This document shows positions 63,190 through 64,000 of a stretch of 64,000 bases of DNA, piece by piece (the first letter of the stretch is position 1; every line of letters begins with the position of its first letter). The position numbers and the translations under genes were made by a program. This DNA comes from Alphaproteobacteria bacterium (GTDB lineage Bacteria > Pseudomonadota > Alphaproteobacteria > UBA8366 > GCA-2717185): the NCBI GenBank assembly GCA_012103325.1, contig WLWY01000011.1, forward strand, positions 62,001 through 126,000. The letters run 5' to 3'. The notes under the pieces are model-generated. The model saw only the letters and a list, made by a program, of their open reading frames with translations, did no database searches and was not told where the DNA came from.

Positions 63190-63496
63190 GTTGTGTGACC
63201 TGGCCGGAGTAGAACGCCTAACCGGCGCGCTCGACGCCCGCTCGCCTATTTATGCCGAATTGCAGCAACAGAGCGTTGATAGAGATCAAGCCGGTTCGGC
63301 ATCGCTGAATTGTAATTTCCGGTTATGGTTATTAGCGACGGTTCGGCATCACGTAGAAGCATGTCTGTTTGGCGAGACAGGTTCCGCGCTCTGAGCCCAT
63401 GCGAACCCGGCAAATGCAACGCAGGCCGCGAGAACAAGCCCCCAGCAGAATGAAACGGTATTCTGAGTATTTTCCGGGCATGGCAATTTCTTTCTG
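63190..63496. other. Spacer with a possible signal-peptide scrap
   Basis: No complete gene is seen. On the minus strand, near 63350-63470, an open stretch reads FCWGLVLAACVAFAGFAWAQ and ends about 17 residues later. It resembles the signal peptide of an exported protein but has no start codon in a good context, so it is probably a relic downstream of the ABC ATPase. Confidence 0.35.
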
Positions 63497-64000
63497 TCAG
63501 GTGTTCTGATCATCCAGCCGTCCGTCCCGCAAATGGAAGATGCGGTCGAAGCGGTCGAATATTTTCTCGTCATGCGTGACGGCGAGGATCGCCGCCTCCT
63601 GTTCGACAGCGACCTTGCGCAACAGGTCCATCACGATCCCCGCACGCTCGGAGTCGAGCGCTGCCGTCGGCTCGTCAGCAAGAATGATCCGGGGGCGGTT
63701 GGCAAGCGCGCGGGCAATCGCCACCCGCTGTGCCTCACCTCCGGATAAATTGGCGGGCATCGCGTTCTTGCGGTGTCCAACTTCCAGATAGTCCAACAGT
63801 TCAATCGCCCGCCGTTTCGATTCATCCTTGCCGAAACCGGCCAGACTGAGAACCACGGCGACGTTATCGGTGCTGTCGAGGAAGGGGAGCAGGTTGTGGA
63901 ACTGGAAAATGAAACCGACCTTTTCCAGCCGGAGTTTGCGCAGATCGGATCGCAGCCAGCGCCCGTCATAGACGACCTCGCCATCAAGGCTTAACCAGCC
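63497..64000 (-). CDS. ABC-transporter ATPase (LolD/MacB type), 5' end outside window
   Basis: The frame is open to the right edge. The visible 167 residues include the Q-loop region KVGFIFQFHNLLPFLDSTDN, the signature NLSGGEAQRVAIARALA, Walker B IILADEPTAALDS and the switch AVTHDEKIFDRFDRIFHLRD. This is the LolD/MacB/FtsE-like group that powers extraction of lipoproteins or export of drugs and metals with an FtsX-type permease. No permease gene is visible downstream; it may lie upstream, outside the window. Walker A is beyond the edge. Confidence 0.85.
   Translation of the reverse strand, partial: GWLSLDGEVVYDGRWLRSDLRKLRLEKVGFIFQFHNLLPFLDSTDNVAVVLSLAGFGKDESKRRAIELLDYLEVGHRKNAMPANLSGGEAQRVAIARALANRPRIILADEPTAALDSERAGIVMDLLRKVAVEQEAAILAVTHDEKIFDRFDRIFHLRDGRLDDQNT

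Overview
The window looks like an accessory region of an alphaproteobacterium, probably Rhizobiales or a relative. The evidence is moderate to high GC, rhizobial-type CAGGGAA intergenic repeats, IS66/IS6/IS3 elements, a DUF3489-DUF2924-serine recombinase cassette, and a dipeptide ABC transporter next to D-amino acid genes. No housekeeping gene or intact RNA gene is visible. Much of the window is mobile, decayed or defensive DNA.

Layout. (1) 1-11.05 kb, all on the minus strand: two gene clusters of largely unknown function, separated by about 1.1 kb of gene wreckage. The upstream cluster (11.05 to 3.9 kb) encodes a single-pass membrane protein of ExbD-like topology, an exported lytic transglycosylase, two unknown soluble proteins, a membrane protein with a Lon (S16)-like domain, an Fe(II)/2-oxoglutarate-type oxygenase and a protein with the AlaX tRNA-editing zinc motifs. 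The downstream cluster (2.75 kb to the left edge) encodes a lipoprotein, two exported proteins, a four-helix membrane protein resembling MotA/TolQ/ExbB, and an anchored protein cut by the edge. This is the best candidate here for an undescribed envelope-spanning system. (2) 11.26-16.1 kb: a broken IS3 element, a small integrated cassette whose large serine recombinase is disrupted by an exact 25-bp tandem duplication, then CAGGGAA repeats. (3) 16.3-31.7 kb, minus strand: a defence locus with an SF2 helicase carrying a DUF1998-type end, a SNF2/RapA-like helicase, a PglX/Eco57I-like adenine methyltransferase split by a one-base frameshift, an SMC-like ATPase with a zinc hook, and an HNH nuclease. 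It resembles class 1 DISARM but has a different gene set.

(4) 31.9-33.1 kb: a scar of nested IS6 copies, an ABC ATPase fragment also found at the right end of the window, and a decayed 3' part of an initiator tRNA-Met gene. (5) 33.5-45.5 kb: a LysR regulator and a convergent minus-strand operon for uptake and breakdown of peptides, probably D-amino-acid-containing (Dpp/Opp-type ABC transporter, FAD D-amino acid dehydrogenase, M19 dipeptidase, class III aminotransferase, CapA-like protein, DUF3604 fragment). (6) 45.7-46.5 kb: an IS6 element abutting (7) a complete Wadjet system, jetABCD (46.5-54.1 kb), with another IS6 remnant on its far side. (8) 54.6-64 kb: ArsR/AHSA1 facing a DUF899 protein across a 24-bp palindrome, a GC-rich foreign patch, a GNAT acetyltransferase, a complete IS66 element, small stress-type genes (DUF3892, SnoaL-like), a luciferase-like flavin monooxygenase, and an ABC ATPase running off the right edge.

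All calls come from reading translations and motifs by eye. No database search was run.
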